Shown: positions 17,535-26,096 of the stretch, piece by piece
Numbering within the stretch: the first letter of the stretch is position 1
How the letters are laid out: each line of letters opens with the position of its first letter
Assembly (NCBI GenBank): GCA_050951095.1
Contig: JBMNIQ010000003.1
Location: 248,001 to 312,000, forward strand
Source: UMGS1519 sp050951095
GTDB taxonomy: Bacteria; Actinomycetota; Coriobacteriia; Coriobacteriales; Eggerthellaceae
Length of the DNA: 64,000 nucleotides
Direction of reading: 5' to 3'
Notes under the pieces: generated by a model
Databases searched by the model: none
Told to the model about the DNA's origin: nothing
The model's input: the letters and a program-made list of their open reading frames with translations, nothing else
Made by a program: the position numbers and the translations under genes

Positions 17535-18689
17535 ATGCTTTTCAATACGACCAGAACAGCGGTGACGGTGTTCACCGCCGCAGCAGTGGCCCTCGGCGGC
17601 ATCGCCGCAACGGCACCCCAGTCTGCCTTCGCAGACGGCGGGGACACCGGGGCAGAAGTCAGCGAGCTGCAGCAACGCGTCGAGGAGACGGCGTCCGCCT
17701 ACGACGAGGCGTCCCAGAAAGTCGAGCAGCTGCAGAAGAGCATCGACGAGAACAACGCCAGCATCGCGAAGATCAAGAAAGAGCTTCCCCAGAAGCAGCA
17801 GGATGCCGCTGCCGCTATGGAAGCCATGTACAAGATGAACAACCAGAAATCCGGCATCTTGGAAATGTTCTTCAACATCGACAGCATCGACGACCTGATC
17901 AAGACCGCGGATTACCTGGCCACCATCCAGGACAAGAACACGGATGCTCTGGAATCCCTGAACCAGTCGAAGCGGGAGCTCCAGCAGAAATCCGAGCAGC
18001 TTGCCTCTGACAAGGCGCAGGCCGTCAAGGAGAAGGAGGCGGCGAAGAAGGCGTCCGACGATGCCATCGCCGCGCGCGAGGAAGCGCAGAAGAAGGCCGA
18101 GGAAGAGGCGGCGAAGGAAGCTGCGGAGGCGAAGGCCGCCGCGGAGAAGGCCGCTGCCAAGAAGGCGTCCTCGTCGTCTTCGAGCACGGCGAAGTCCTCG
18201 TCCTCCGCGAAGTCGTCTTCCACGAAGTCGAACACGAGTTCTTCCTCCTCGAAATCGTCCTCGTCCTCGTCTGACAACACCATTCCCTCCGGCGCCGTGA
18301 GCACGGGCGATGTGGACTGGAGCGTGGGCAAGTCCGCGTTCGTCAGCACGTGGACGAAGCGCATCGACAATTACCTGGCCGGCTCGCCGCTGGCAGGGCA
18401 GGGTTCCACGTTCGCCACGGCGGCATGGAACTACGGCGTGGACCCGCGTTGGTCGCCCGCCATTGCCTACACGGAAAGTTCGCTGGGCGCCGCATGCTTC
18501 AAGCCGTATAACGCGTGGGGCTGGGGCACTTCGAGCTGGGGCAGCTGGGAAGAGGCCATCAACGCCCATGTTGCCGGCCTGGTGCACGGCTACGGCTCCA
18601 CCATCTCCGTCACAGCTGCGCAGAAGTACTGCCCGCCGAATTGGCAGACGTGGTACAACAAGACGCTCGCGCAGATGAATTCCATCTAA
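17535..18689 (+). CDS. Secreted coiled-coil protein with C-terminal lysozyme/glucosaminidase-like domain
   Basis: This 384 aa exported protein has a Sec signal peptide (about 1-33, AFA cleavage). A long PcsB/CwlO-type coiled coil (about 38-210) follows, including a segment MEAMYKMNNQKSGILEMFF typical of such hydrolase partners. A Ser/Lys low-complexity linker spans about 210-255. The C-terminal domain (about 262-384) has a lysozyme-like AYTESSLG motif with Glu314 as a candidate catalytic acid, and NAWGWG. The role, inferred from domains, is peptidoglycan cleavage at division or growth sites, with the coil as a regulator. It shares its N-terminal design with the NlpC protein at 60787-62103. 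Confidence 0.8.
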   Translation: MLFNTTRTAVTVFTAAAVALGGIAATAPQSAFADGGDTGAEVSELQQRVEETASAYDEASQKVEQLQKSIDENNASIAKIKKELPQKQQDAAAAMEAMYKMNNQKSGILEMFFNIDSIDDLIKTADYLATIQDKNTDALESLNQSKRELQQKSEQLASDKAQAVKEKEAAKKASDDAIAAREEAQKKAEEEAAKEAAEAKAAAEKAAAKKASSSSSSTAKSSSSAKSSSTKSNTSSSSSKSSSSSSDNTIPSGAVSTGDVDWSVGKSAFVSTWTKRIDNYLAGSPLAGQGSTFATAAWNYGVDPRWSPAIAYTESSLGAACFKPYNAWGWGTSSWGSWEEAINAHVAGLVHGYGSTISVTAAQKYCPPNWQTWYNKTLAQMNSI

Positions 18690-18697
18690 TACGGCAC

Positions 18698-18727
18698 GGG
18701 ACCGGCGATATGCCGGTCCTCTTTTTT
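18698..18727 (+). terminator. Intrinsic terminator after the coiled-coil hydrolase gene
   Basis: An 8-bp stem with arms GGACCGGC and GCCGGTCC, loop GATAT, is followed by TC and six T residues. Confidence 0.88.
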
Positions 18728-18940
18728 GCCATCCCTCCTCTGCGCGGCATGCGGGAAAGCGCGCCATCGGGCGCTTTCGTGGAAGCCGCCCGCTTTTGCC
18801 GCGTATCGGTTAATATGTTCAACTGCGTTTGCCCGTGCAAGCGGGCGGGTGATTTTCAGGGCCGATGCGCACTACTCCGGCCCCGCCGTACGTGAGCGAG
18901 CGGTACCATTCGCCGTCTCGCCGGAAGGAGAGCACACAGC

Positions 18941-20536
18941 ATGTCCAAGGGGACCTATTCTTTCACGACTCCCATCTACTATGTCAACGCCGCACCGCAT
19001 CTGGGCACGGCGTATACCACCGTCGCTGCCGATACCGTGGCCCGCTACCAGCGCATGAACGGCTACGACGTGGCGTTCGTCACCGGCATGGACGAACACG
19101 GCCAGAAGGTTGCCGAAACGGCCGAATCGAAGGGCATGACGCCGCAGGATTGGTGCGACTCCATGGAGCCCGTGTTCCGCGACACGTGGGACATGCTCGA
19201 CATCACGTACACGGATTTCGTGCGCACCAGCAGCGACCGTCAGACGCGCACGGTGCAGAAGTTCTGGCAGGACCTGTACGACCGCGGCTATCTGTACAAG
19301 GGCAGCTACGAGGGCTGGTACTGCATCCATGAGGAGACGTATTACGCCGAAAGCGATCTGGAGAAGAACGAGGACGGCGTCTACGTCTGCCCCGACTGCA
19401 AGCGTCCCGTGCAGCTGATGGCATCCGGCGAGGAGAACTGGTTCTTCAAGCTGTCCGACTTCCAGGACAGGCTGCTGGCCTATTACGACGAGCATCCCGA
19501 CTTCATCCGTCCCCAGGCCCGCCGCAACGAGGTCGTCAGCTTCGTGAAGCGCGGTCTGAAGGACCTGTCCATCTCCCGTTCCACGTTCGACTGGGGCGTG
19601 CCGCTGCCGTTCGACAAGGGCCACGTGGCATACGTCTGGGCCGACGCGTTGCTGGCGTATCTGACGGGTATCGGCTATGCGGATCCGGAGCGCGAGGGCG
19701 AATTCGAGCGCCGCTGGCCCATGCAGTACCACTTCGTGGGCAAGGACATCACGCGCTTCCACTGCGTCATCTGGCCGGCCATGCTGATGGCTGCCGAGCT
19801 GCCCATCACGCACACCGTCTTCGGCCATGGCTTCCTGTTGACGAAGGGCGAGAAGATGTCGAAGTCGAAGGGCAACGGCGTCATGCCGAAGGACCTGGTG
19901 AAGATCTTCGGCGTGGATGCGTACCGCTACTACTTCATGAGCGACGTCCAGTTCGGCGCCGACGGCGACATCTCGCTGGAGCGCATGGCGCAGGTGTACA
20001 ACGCCGACCTGGCGAATACGTGGGGCAACCTGTGCAGCCGCGTGCCCGGCATGAACAAGAAGTACTTCGACAGCCTGGTGCCCGCCGTGCCGGAATCCAC
20101 GAAGCACCTGGTGGAGAGCAACCCGCTGCGCGAAGTTGCGGACGCGCTGTATGCGGAGTACGACAAGTGCATGGCGGAAGTGGACTTCACGGGCGCTGCC
20201 GCGGCGGCGCAGAACCTGGCCCATCGCGCGAACCTGTACATTGACGAGACGGAGCCGTTCCGCATGGCGAAGGACCCGGAGAAGCGCGACGAGCTGGCCG
20301 CCGTCATGTACAACCTGCTGGAGGCCATCCGCATCATCGCGCTGTACATGGCGCCGTTCGCGCCGAACACGTCTGCCGAGGTGTACCGTCGCCTGGGCCT
20401 GGGCGACATCACGGACGTGACGGACATCGAGGCCGCCACCGCCTGGGGCCAGCTGCCGGAGGGCAACACGGTGGAATCCGGCGCGCCGCTGTTCCCGCGC
20501 CTGGACGTCTCCGAGCTGAACTTGGATGCCGAATAG
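18941..20536 (+). CDS. metG: Methionine--tRNA ligase
   Basis: MetRS charges tRNA-Met for initiation and elongation. The 531 aa protein has the class I signature PHLGTAYT near residue 19 and the KMSKSKGNG loop near residue 305. A CxxC knuckle (CPDC, about residues 150-153) is present in the connective region. It lacks the C-terminal tRNA-binding domain of the longer E. coli form. A GGAAGGAG ribosome binding site precedes the ATG. It is a single-gene unit closed by a strong terminator facing ilvA. Confidence 0.96.
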   Translation: MSKGTYSFTTPIYYVNAAPHLGTAYTTVAADTVARYQRMNGYDVAFVTGMDEHGQKVAETAESKGMTPQDWCDSMEPVFRDTWDMLDITYTDFVRTSSDRQTRTVQKFWQDLYDRGYLYKGSYEGWYCIHEETYYAESDLEKNEDGVYVCPDCKRPVQLMASGEENWFFKLSDFQDRLLAYYDEHPDFIRPQARRNEVVSFVKRGLKDLSISRSTFDWGVPLPFDKGHVAYVWADALLAYLTGIGYADPEREGEFERRWPMQYHFVGKDITRFHCVIWPAMLMAAELPITHTVFGHGFLLTKGEKMSKSKGNGVMPKDLVKIFGVDAYRYYFMSDVQFGADGDISLERMAQVYNADLANTWGNLCSRVPGMNKKYFDSLVPAVPESTKHLVESNPLREVADALYAEYDKCMAEVDFTGAAAAAQNLAHRANLYIDETEPFRMAKDPEKRDELAAVMYNLLEAIRIIALYMAPFAPNTSAEVYRRLGLGDITDVTDIEAATAWGQLPEGNTVESGAPLFPRLDVSELNLDAE

Positions 20537-20586
20537 CACGCGGCCTGCGCGTTTCGGCACCGTGCCGGGACGCAGGGCATGAAATG

Positions 20587-20618
20587 AAAAGGACCCGCAT
20601 CAAGCGGGTCCTTTTTTT
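20587..20618 (+). terminator. Bidirectional terminator between metG and ilvA
   Basis: AAAA precedes an 8-bp stem GGACCCGC/GCGGGTCC with loop ATCAA and seven T residues follow, so it works on both strands. Confidence 0.9.
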
Positions 20619-20675
20619 CGTTGAGGCCTGGTTCCTGCAGCCGTTGCGTTCGCATGCGGGCAGGCGCAGGGGAGA

Positions 20676-21887
20676 TTACAGATGCGCCTGGATGACGCGC
20701 GGCCGGAAGCCGGCGTCTTCCAGCGCGGAGACGATCTCGTTCTTGTGGGCCGTGCCGAACGCCTCGATGGTCACGCGCAGCTCCACGGCCGCATTGCGGT
20801 TCGCCGTGACGAACTGGTTGTGGTCCAAGCGCACGACGTTGCCCTTGTGATCGGCGATGGCCTGCGCCACGCGCACCAGCTCGCCGGGGCGGTCGGGCAG
20901 CAGCAGCGATACCGTGAAGATGCGGTCGCGCTGGATCAGGCCGTGCTGCACGACGCTCGCCATCGTGGTCACGTCCATGTTGCCGCCGGAAAGGATGGCG
21001 GCTATCTTCTTGTCCTTGCAGTCCAGATGCTTCAGCGCCGCAACCGTCAGCAGGCCGGAATTCTCCACCACCATCTTGTGGTTCTCCACCATGTCCAGGA
21101 ACGACACGATGATCTCGTCGTCCGTGACCGTGATGATGTCGTCGACGTTCTTCTGCACGTACGGGAAGATCTTGTCGCCGGGCTCCAACACGGCCGTGCC
21201 GTCGGCGATCGTGTTCGCGCTGGGCAGCTTCACCACGTGGCCGGCTTCGAGCGACGCCTTCATGCAGGCGGCGCCGGCGGGCTCAACGCCGATGACGATG
21301 ATGCGCGGGTTCAGCAGCTTCGCCAGCGTGGCGACGCCCGTGATCAGCCCGCCGCCGCCGATAGGGGCCAGGATGATGTCCACGAGCGGCAGCTCCTGCA
21401 CGATCTCCATGGCGATGGTGCCCTGGCCTGTGGCCACGGCCAGATCGTTGAACGGATGGATGAACGTGAGGCCCTGCTCTTCGGCAAGCCGCACGGCCTC
21501 CTCGTATGCCTCGTCGTAGACGTTTCCGGCCAGGACCACCTCGGCGCCCAGCTCCTTCGTGCGCTCCACCTTGATGAGCGGCGTCGTGGTGGGCATGACG
21601 ATGGTGGCGTGGACGCCGTAGACCTTCGCCGCATTCGCCACGCCCTGGGCATGGTTGCCGGCCGAAGCGGTGATCAGGCCGCGGGCGCGCTCCTCGTCTG
21701 TCAGCGTGCTGATCTTGTAGTAGGCGCCGCGCACCTTGTAGGCGCCCGTGCGCTGCATGTTCTCGGGCTTCAGCCACACCTCGTTGCCGCATTCGTTGCT
21801 GAAGTACGGGCTGTAGATGAGCTTCGTCTCCTGGGTGACTTCCTTGACCTTCTTCGATGCTTCCTCGAATGCATCCAATGTCAGCAT
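20676..21887 (-). CDS. ilvA: Threonine ammonia-lyase (threonine dehydratase)
   Basis: IlvA converts threonine to 2-oxobutanoate and ammonia, the entry to isoleucine, and can also deaminate serine. The 403 aa protein has a fold type II PLP domain with the Schiff-base lysine Lys51 in TGAYKVRG, the phosphate-binding PIGGGGL loop and the SGGNMD segment. A single C-terminal ACT domain (about 325-403, starting SLLLPDRPGEL) suggests allosteric control by an amino acid. It is the short, single-ACT type rather than the long two-ACT E. coli IlvA. It is divergent from ridA, whose product hydrolyses its reactive enamine/imine products. Confidence 0.93.
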   Translation of the reverse strand: MLTLDAFEEASKKVKEVTQETKLIYSPYFSNECGNEVWLKPENMQRTGAYKVRGAYYKISTLTDEERARGLITASAGNHAQGVANAAKVYGVHATIVMPTTTPLIKVERTKELGAEVVLAGNVYDEAYEEAVRLAEEQGLTFIHPFNDLAVATGQGTIAMEIVQELPLVDIILAPIGGGGLITGVATLAKLLNPRIIVIGVEPAGAACMKASLEAGHVVKLPSANTIADGTAVLEPGDKIFPYVQKNVDDIITVTDDEIIVSFLDMVENHKMVVENSGLLTVAALKHLDCKDKKIAAILSGGNMDVTTMASVVQHGLIQRDRIFTVSLLLPDRPGELVRVAQAIADHKGNVVRLDHNQFVTANRNAAVELRVTIEAFGTAHKNEIVSALEDAGFRPRVIQAHL

Positions 21888-21993
21888 GGCGTGCGTCCCT
21901 TTCGTTGCGTTGAGGATTATTGCGGTGTATGTTCCGAGTGTCGCATAGACTGTTATCTCATGAATGGTTCATTTTCTCACAGGAAGGAAGATC

Positions 21994-22374
21994 ATGGAAA
22001 CCATCTCCACTCCCGATGCTCCTGCAGCCATCGGTCCTTACTCTCAGGGCGTTATCGTGAACGGCCTCCTGTTCGCCTCCGGCCAGATTGCGCTGGACCC
22101 GAAGACGGGCGAACTTGTGGGCGACACCATCGAGGAGCAGGCCGCGCAGGTGATGAAGAACGTCGGCGCGCTGCTGAAGGCGGCCGGCACGGATTTCGAC
22201 CATGTGGTGAAGACCACGTGCTTCCTGGAGGATATCGGCGCGTTCTCCGCGTTCAACGATGTGTATGCGAAGTCGTTCGGCGCGTCGCTTCCCGCCCGTT
22301 CCGCCGTGGGCATCGACAAGCTGCCGAAGGGCGCGCTGGTGGAAGTGGAAGTCATCGCCGCCGTTCAGGGCTAG
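21994..22374 (+). CDS. ridA: RidA family enamine/imine deaminase
   Basis: RidA hydrolyses 2-aminoacrylate and 2-aminocrotonate released by PLP dehydratases, protecting other PLP enzymes from damage. The 126 aa protein shows APAAIGPYSQG, GLLFASGQI, the ARSAVG segment with the conserved catalytic Arg, and the ending VEVEVIAAV. The ATG at 21994 is chosen because AGGAAGGAAG lies just upstream; ten extra codons in frame precede it. It is divergent from ilvA across about 106 nt, which fits a shared control region. Confidence 0.95.
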   Translation: METISTPDAPAAIGPYSQGVIVNGLLFASGQIALDPKTGELVGDTIEEQAAQVMKNVGALLKAAGTDFDHVVKTTCFLEDIGAFSAFNDVYAKSFGASLPARSAVGIDKLPKGALVEVEVIAAVQG

Positions 22375-22407
22375 CGGCGCGTCGGCCGGATAGACGGGGA
22401 TGATCGG

Positions 22408-23595
22408 ATGAGCGAAGCCGCAGCGCAGGGCGCCGGGGAGCACAGCACTCCTGTTGCGCCCGAGCGGGACGTGCTGTACCGCAAACGCAAGAAGAAGGGG
22501 AAGTTCTCCGTGGCCGTGCCGCCGCTGCCGCTGCTGGAAGGGCCCATTGCGGACACGCATGCCCATCTGGGCGCCGTGGACGCGCCGCTGGCGCTGGCCC
22601 GCGCGGCGTTCTGGGGCATGGACTTCCTGTGCTGCATCACGGAGCCGGACAACGATGCGCCGCGCGTCTACCGCGAGCTGGATGCCTGGCGGCAGCAGGC
22701 GAAAGAGCTGCTGCCGGAGCTGTTGCGTGCGACGGACGACGTGCTGGCGCAGCGGACGGACGACTCCTCCCGGCAGATGAAGGCGCTGGTGGAGCAGCGG
22801 AAGGCGGAGGGCGGCTTCGCCATCCCGCACGTCCGCCTGGCCATTGCGTGCCATCCGCACACGTCCCGCCGATGGAACGACGACCTCGAGGCGCTCATGC
22901 GGCGCGCGCTTGCCGATCCGCGCACGTGCGCCGTGGGCGAGGCGGGCCTGGACTACTATTACGACCTGTCGCCGCGCGAGACGCAGATCCGCGTGTTCCG
23001 CGCCCAGATCCGCCTGGCGAAAGAAGCGGGCGTGCCGCTGTTCCTGCATATCCGCGATGCCCACAAGGATGCGCTTGCCGTGCTGCGCGAAGAGGGCTTT
23101 CCCGAAGCGGGGACCATCCTGCACTGCTGCAGCCTTCCGCCCGACGAGCTTGCCCCCTGGGTGGAGGCGGGCTGCTTCATTGCCTACGGCGGCATCACAA
23201 CGTTCGCGAAATCCGATGCGGCGCGCGATGGCGTGCGCACGGTGCCGGCGGACCGGATCCTGTTGGAAACGGATTCCCCGTACATGGCGCCGGTTCCGTT
23301 GCGCGGCAACGATTGCTACCCGGATTTCGCGCAATGGACGGCACGGCTCCTTGCGGACGTCCGCGGATGTGCGCCGGGGGAGCCGCGGCGCGCGTTCTTG
23401 GCGCAGATGCATGCGAATGCGCTGGAGTTGCAGGATCGGCCGGCCACGGCCTGGCAACGGGCGCATGCGGCCGAGGCGGGCCCGTTGGACCCTGTGTACC
23501 CCGAGCATGCGGAGGACGAAGATGTCGAAGACGCGTGTGCGCCCATATCCGCTGCGGCAGGGACGTCGGCGGATGATCCGGAAGCGCGCGCATGA
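22408..23595 (+). CDS. tatD: TatD family metal-dependent hydrolase
   Basis: TatD proteins are TIM-barrel metal-dependent nucleases (3'-5' exonuclease activity in E. coli). The ligands are visible: DTHAHL near residue 50, GEAGLDYYY, LHIRDAH, ILHCCS and LETDSPYM. The 395 aa length exceeds the usual 260. About 45 Lys/Arg-rich N-terminal residues and an acidic C-terminal tail of about 50 are added, with a long insert after the first motif. Its stop overlaps the next gene (ATGA). tatD followed by rsmA is a common arrangement. Confidence 0.9.
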   Translation: MSEAAAQGAGEHSTPVAPERDVLYRKRKKKGKFSVAVPPLPLLEGPIADTHAHLGAVDAPLALARAAFWGMDFLCCITEPDNDAPRVYRELDAWRQQAKELLPELLRATDDVLAQRTDDSSRQMKALVEQRKAEGGFAIPHVRLAIACHPHTSRRWNDDLEALMRRALADPRTCAVGEAGLDYYYDLSPRETQIRVFRAQIRLAKEAGVPLFLHIRDAHKDALAVLREEGFPEAGTILHCCSLPPDELAPWVEAGCFIAYGGITTFAKSDAARDGVRTVPADRILLETDSPYMAPVPLRGNDCYPDFAQWTARLLADVRGCAPGEPRRAFLAQMHANALELQDRPATAWQRAHAAEAGPLDPVYPEHAEDEDVEDACAPISAAAGTSADDPEARA

Positions 23596-24095
23596 GCGCC
23601 GTCGTCTTGATGGCATCGCCGCGCCGCGGCGGGCGCTGCGAGCGCTGGGCGCAGGAGGCGGCGCACGACCTGCGGGATGCCGGCGGCGCGCCGGCGCCGG
23701 TGATTCGCGTGGCTGACCTGCGCATTGCCGGCTGCCGGGCATGCGATGCCTGCCGAACGGCGTCCGATCAAGCGTGCGTCATCCGCGACGACATGGATGC
23801 CGTGAACGACGCGCTTGCGCAGGCGGACGTGCTGGTCCTGGTAACGCCCGTGTATTTCGCCGGCCCGCCCGCGCAGCTGAAGGCGCTGCTGGACCGCCTG
23901 CAGCCGCACTTCTGGCGGGGTACGCGCAAGCTGCCGAAGCGCCGTGCGCTGCTGTACGTGGTAGGCGACGGCGGCGACCCGCACGGTTACGAGCCGCTGG
24001 TGACCATCGTGCGCTCCGCTCTGGCGGTTGCGGGATTCGAATTGGAAGCGACGCGGGCGCGCATCGGCGCACCCGCCGCAGAAGAAGGGGACTGA
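23592..24095 (+). CDS. NAD(P)H-dependent FMN reductase / flavodoxin-like oxidoreductase
   Basis: This 167 aa flavodoxin-fold protein of the multimeric flavodoxin family starts AVVLMASPRRGG (FMN phosphate loop) and has the typical CRACDAC cysteines (about 48-54) and the TPVYFAGPPAQLKALLDR segment that contacts FMN. The electron acceptor is unknown. It is sandwiched between tatD (4-nt overlap) and rsmA (1-nt gap), so it belongs to the rsmA operon. Its presence there is unusual; ispE or rpf genes are commoner neighbours. Confidence 0.85.
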   Translation: MSAVVLMASPRRGGRCERWAQEAAHDLRDAGGAPAPVIRVADLRIAGCRACDACRTASDQACVIRDDMDAVNDALAQADVLVLVTPVYFAGPPAQLKALLDRLQPHFWRGTRKLPKRRALLYVVGDGGDPHGYEPLVTIVRSALAVAGFELEATRARIGAPAAEEGD

Positions 24096-24096
24096 T

Positions 24097-25020
24097 ATGC
24101 CCGAAGTATCGCCGCTGGCATCCGTTGCGGCCACGCGTGCCGTGCTGGAAGCGCACGGCTTGGCCACGAAGCATGCGCTGGGACAGCATTTCCTGATCAC
24201 GGACGGCGTGGTGGGGAAGATCCTCGCCACGGCAGAAGTGGGGCCGGACGACGTCGTGCTGGAAGTGGGCCCCGGCATCGGCACCATGACGGTGGCGCTG
24301 CTTGACCGCGCGAAGGCCGTCATCGCCGTGGAGCGCGACGCCGACCTGCCCGCCGTGCTGGCGGAGACGTGCGCCGGCCACGGCGCTCCCGACGCGTTCA
24401 AGCTGCTGCAGAAAGATGCGCTCGACCTGCAAGAGGCGGATTTCGCGGGCATGCTGCCGAACAAGTTCGTGGCGAACCTGCCGTATGCCGTGGCGGCGAC
24501 ACTCGTGCTGGGCTACTTCGAGCAGTTCCCGTGGCTTACGCAGGCCACCGTGATGGTGCAGAAGGAGGTTGCGGACCGCATGTGCGCTCAGCCGGGATCG
24601 AAGGACTACGGCGCATACACGGTGAAGCTGGGCCTGCAGGCGAAGAAGACGGCACGATTCCCGGTCAGCCCGGGCAACTTCTTCCCGCCGCCGCGCGTGG
24701 ATTCCGCCGTGATCCGCCTTGACCGGTGCCGCCCGCAGCACAACGGCGCAGCGCTGGACGATCGCGAGATCCAGGCCTGCCGCCTGATTGCGGACGCGGC
24801 GTTCGCCAGCCGCCGCAAGACGCTTTCGAATTCCTGCCGCACGTACTTTAAGGCGCGCGGGGCGGAAGGATCGGAAGTGGCGGCGTACCTGCCGCGGCTG
24901 TTCGAAGAGGCGGGCATCGACGGCAAGCGCAGAGGCGAGACGCTTGCGCCGCAGGAGTTCTTGGAGCTGGGATGCCGGTTGGCGGCAAGCCCGATTCGCT
25001 ATAGCTCCGTGAAGAAGTAG
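24097..25020 (+). CDS. rsmA: 16S rRNA (adenine(1518)-N6/adenine(1519)-N6)-dimethyltransferase
   Basis: RsmA (KsgA) dimethylates two adjacent adenines in helix 45 of 16S rRNA late in 30S assembly. The 307 aa protein has the GQHFL start, LEVGPGIGTMT SAM motif I (about 55-65), the catalytic NLPY motif, and the FFPPPRVDSAV segment. The ATG at 24097 is set by GAAGAAGGGG upstream. Its last 22 nt are antisense to the XRE gene. With veg downstream the locus resembles the Bacillus ksgA-veg region. Confidence 0.95.
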   Translation: MPEVSPLASVAATRAVLEAHGLATKHALGQHFLITDGVVGKILATAEVGPDDVVLEVGPGIGTMTVALLDRAKAVIAVERDADLPAVLAETCAGHGAPDAFKLLQKDALDLQEADFAGMLPNKFVANLPYAVAATLVLGYFEQFPWLTQATVMVQKEVADRMCAQPGSKDYGAYTVKLGLQAKKTARFPVSPGNFFPPPRVDSAVIRLDRCRPQHNGAALDDREIQACRLIADAAFASRRKTLSNSCRTYFKARGAEGSEVAAYLPRLFEEAGIDGKRRGETLAPQEFLELGCRLAASPIRYSSVKK

Positions 25021-25220
25021 CTGACCTCGACGCCCAAAGCGTCTGCGATGCCGCAGATCTCGTCGAATCCGGCATTCGTCTCGCCGCGTTCGATGGCGCT
25101 GAGATAGGAGTGGGAATCCTTGCCCATCATGTGGGCAAGCTTGCGCTGCGAGAGGTTCTGGCTCTCCCGTTCGGCCCGGATGCTCTGCCCCAGACGTCTT
25201 CTGCGCTCGGTGTTCTCCAT
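24999..25220 (-). CDS. Small XRE-family HTH regulator
   Basis: This 73 aa protein is almost entirely a Cro/C1-type helix-turn-helix domain (RLGQSIRAERESQNLSQRKL, then SYLSAIERGE and ADALGVEVSYFF). It is the size of restriction-system controller proteins, but no restriction genes are adjacent. Its 3' end overlaps the rsmA 3' end by 22 nt on the opposite strand. A 20-nt near-palindrome covers its own start codon, and a TATACC box lies seven bases upstream, which suggests a leaderless, self-repressed gene. Confidence 0.85.
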   Translation of the reverse strand: MENTERRRRLGQSIRAERESQNLSQRKLAHMMGKDSHSYLSAIERGETNAGFDEICGIADALGVEVSYFFTEL

Positions 25221-25236
25221 ACGCCTAGGTATATGG
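25217..25236 (-). promoter_or_regulatory. Near-palindrome over the XRE start codon, candidate autorepressor site
   Basis: The 20-nt element reads CCATA, two bases, CCTAGG, two bases, TATGG: 16 of 20 positions are symmetric. It includes the start codon and the predicted -10 region of the XRE gene, so binding would block transcription. Confidence 0.55.
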
Positions 25237-25251
25237 TCCGCAATTTCGCAC

Positions 25252-25273
25252 CTGGTCTGTTATAAGCGACCAG
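25252..25273. repeat. Inverted repeat upstream of the XRE gene
   Basis: CTGGTC and GACCAG are separated by ten bases that contain TTATAA. It lies about 30 nt upstream of the XRE start and could be a second operator or a promoter-associated site. The rest of the 359-nt gap to veg holds an AT-rich stretch, an eight-G run at 25332-25339 and the veg promoter; no other gene is seen. Confidence 0.35.
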
Positions 25274-25530
25274 TAACATTGTTGCATAGATTCTATAACC
25301 ACGACAAATATATGAAAATGTAAATGTTTGTGGGGGGGGCAAGCGAGCGGGATGCCGTTGCCTCTGATGGTCCGCCTGCCATTCCGCAGTGCGGGGCGGG
25401 GGATGCCGGCGTCCGCTATTGCCGGCTTCGGCAGCGGAAGCCATGCCCGTTTTGCCGCGAAAAATCAATCATTTCGTAACGATGGGCAATTTATCTCACT
25501 TGGGTATGTAAGCTCTGTTAAACAAGCGCA

Positions 25531-25536
25531 TATAAT
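25531..25536 (+). promoter_or_regulatory. -10 box of veg
   Basis: TATAAT 44 nt upstream of the veg ATG in an AT-rich stretch. No convincing -35 hexamer at the usual spacing. Confidence 0.6.
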
Positions 25537-25579
25537 AGTTGTTTGGAATATTGGGTTTTCAACTAAAGGAAGTTACTGC

Positions 25580-25930
25580 ATGAATCTAGCCAAGCAGTCG
25601 ACCATCATCGAGTCCATCCATGATACGCTCAACGACTTCGTGGGGCAGCGTCTCGAGGTGCGGGCGAACATGGGCCGTTCGAAGATCATGGAGAGCGAAG
25701 GCGTTCTGACGCAGGTACATCCTCAGCTGTTCATCATGGAAGTGGATCGCAAGCGCGGCCGCAAGATGCGCCAGTCCTATCAGTACGTCGATGTGCTGAC
25801 CGGCATGGTGACTCTGAGCCAAAACGGCGAATCCCTGTTCGACAACTTGATCGATGAGCTGTCCGACAAGCCTGCCGAGAAGGAAGAGGCTGCGGTTGCA
25901 GCCGAAGGTGGAAACGAGGCGGAGGCCTAA
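25580..25930 (+). CDS. veg: Veg family protein
   Basis: This 116 aa protein starts with a Veg domain (about 1-85): IIESIHDTLNDFVGQRLEVRAN followed by GRSKI and EGVLTQVHPQLFI; only its core is quoted here. An Ala/Glu tail of about 25 residues follows. In Bacillus, Veg is a small abundant protein linked to biofilm matrix gene expression; its mechanism is unclear. An AAAGGA site lies 10 nt before the ATG. Its position after rsmA matches the Bacillus order, which supports the call. It ends in a terminator. Confidence 0.88.
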   Translation: MNLAKQSTIIESIHDTLNDFVGQRLEVRANMGRSKIMESEGVLTQVHPQLFIMEVDRKRGRKMRQSYQYVDVLTGMVTLSQNGESLFDNLIDELSDKPAEKEEAAVAAEGGNEAEA

Positions 25931-25980
25931 GGCCCTTCCGTTCTCAGAGCGCCGAGGTGCGTTGACGCATAACGGGCAAG

Positions 25981-26004
25981 AAGGGAGGCTGCGGCCTCCC
26001 TTTT
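25981..26004 (+). terminator. Intrinsic terminator after veg
   Basis: GGGAGGC and GCCTCCC arms with a TGCG loop, preceded by AA and followed by TTTT. Confidence 0.85.
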
Positions 26005-26052
26005 CGCATATACGGCGCCATTTCAGACGCGTATGCGGCAGGAGGTTCGGCG

Positions 26053-26087
26053 AAATAAAAAGCGCCGCCGAACAAAGCCGGCGGCGC
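26053..26087 (-). terminator. Intrinsic terminator of tRNA-Ala
   Basis: On the minus strand a 9-bp GCGCCGCCG/CGGCGGCGC stem is followed by TTTTTATTT, 10 nt after the tRNA 3' end. Confidence 0.88.
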
Positions 26088-26096
26088 GTGCGATTC

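Noticed and set aside
25332..25339. Eight-G run upstream of veg
   Set aside because: Not within a coding frame or promoter spacer; no phase-variation argument can be made.
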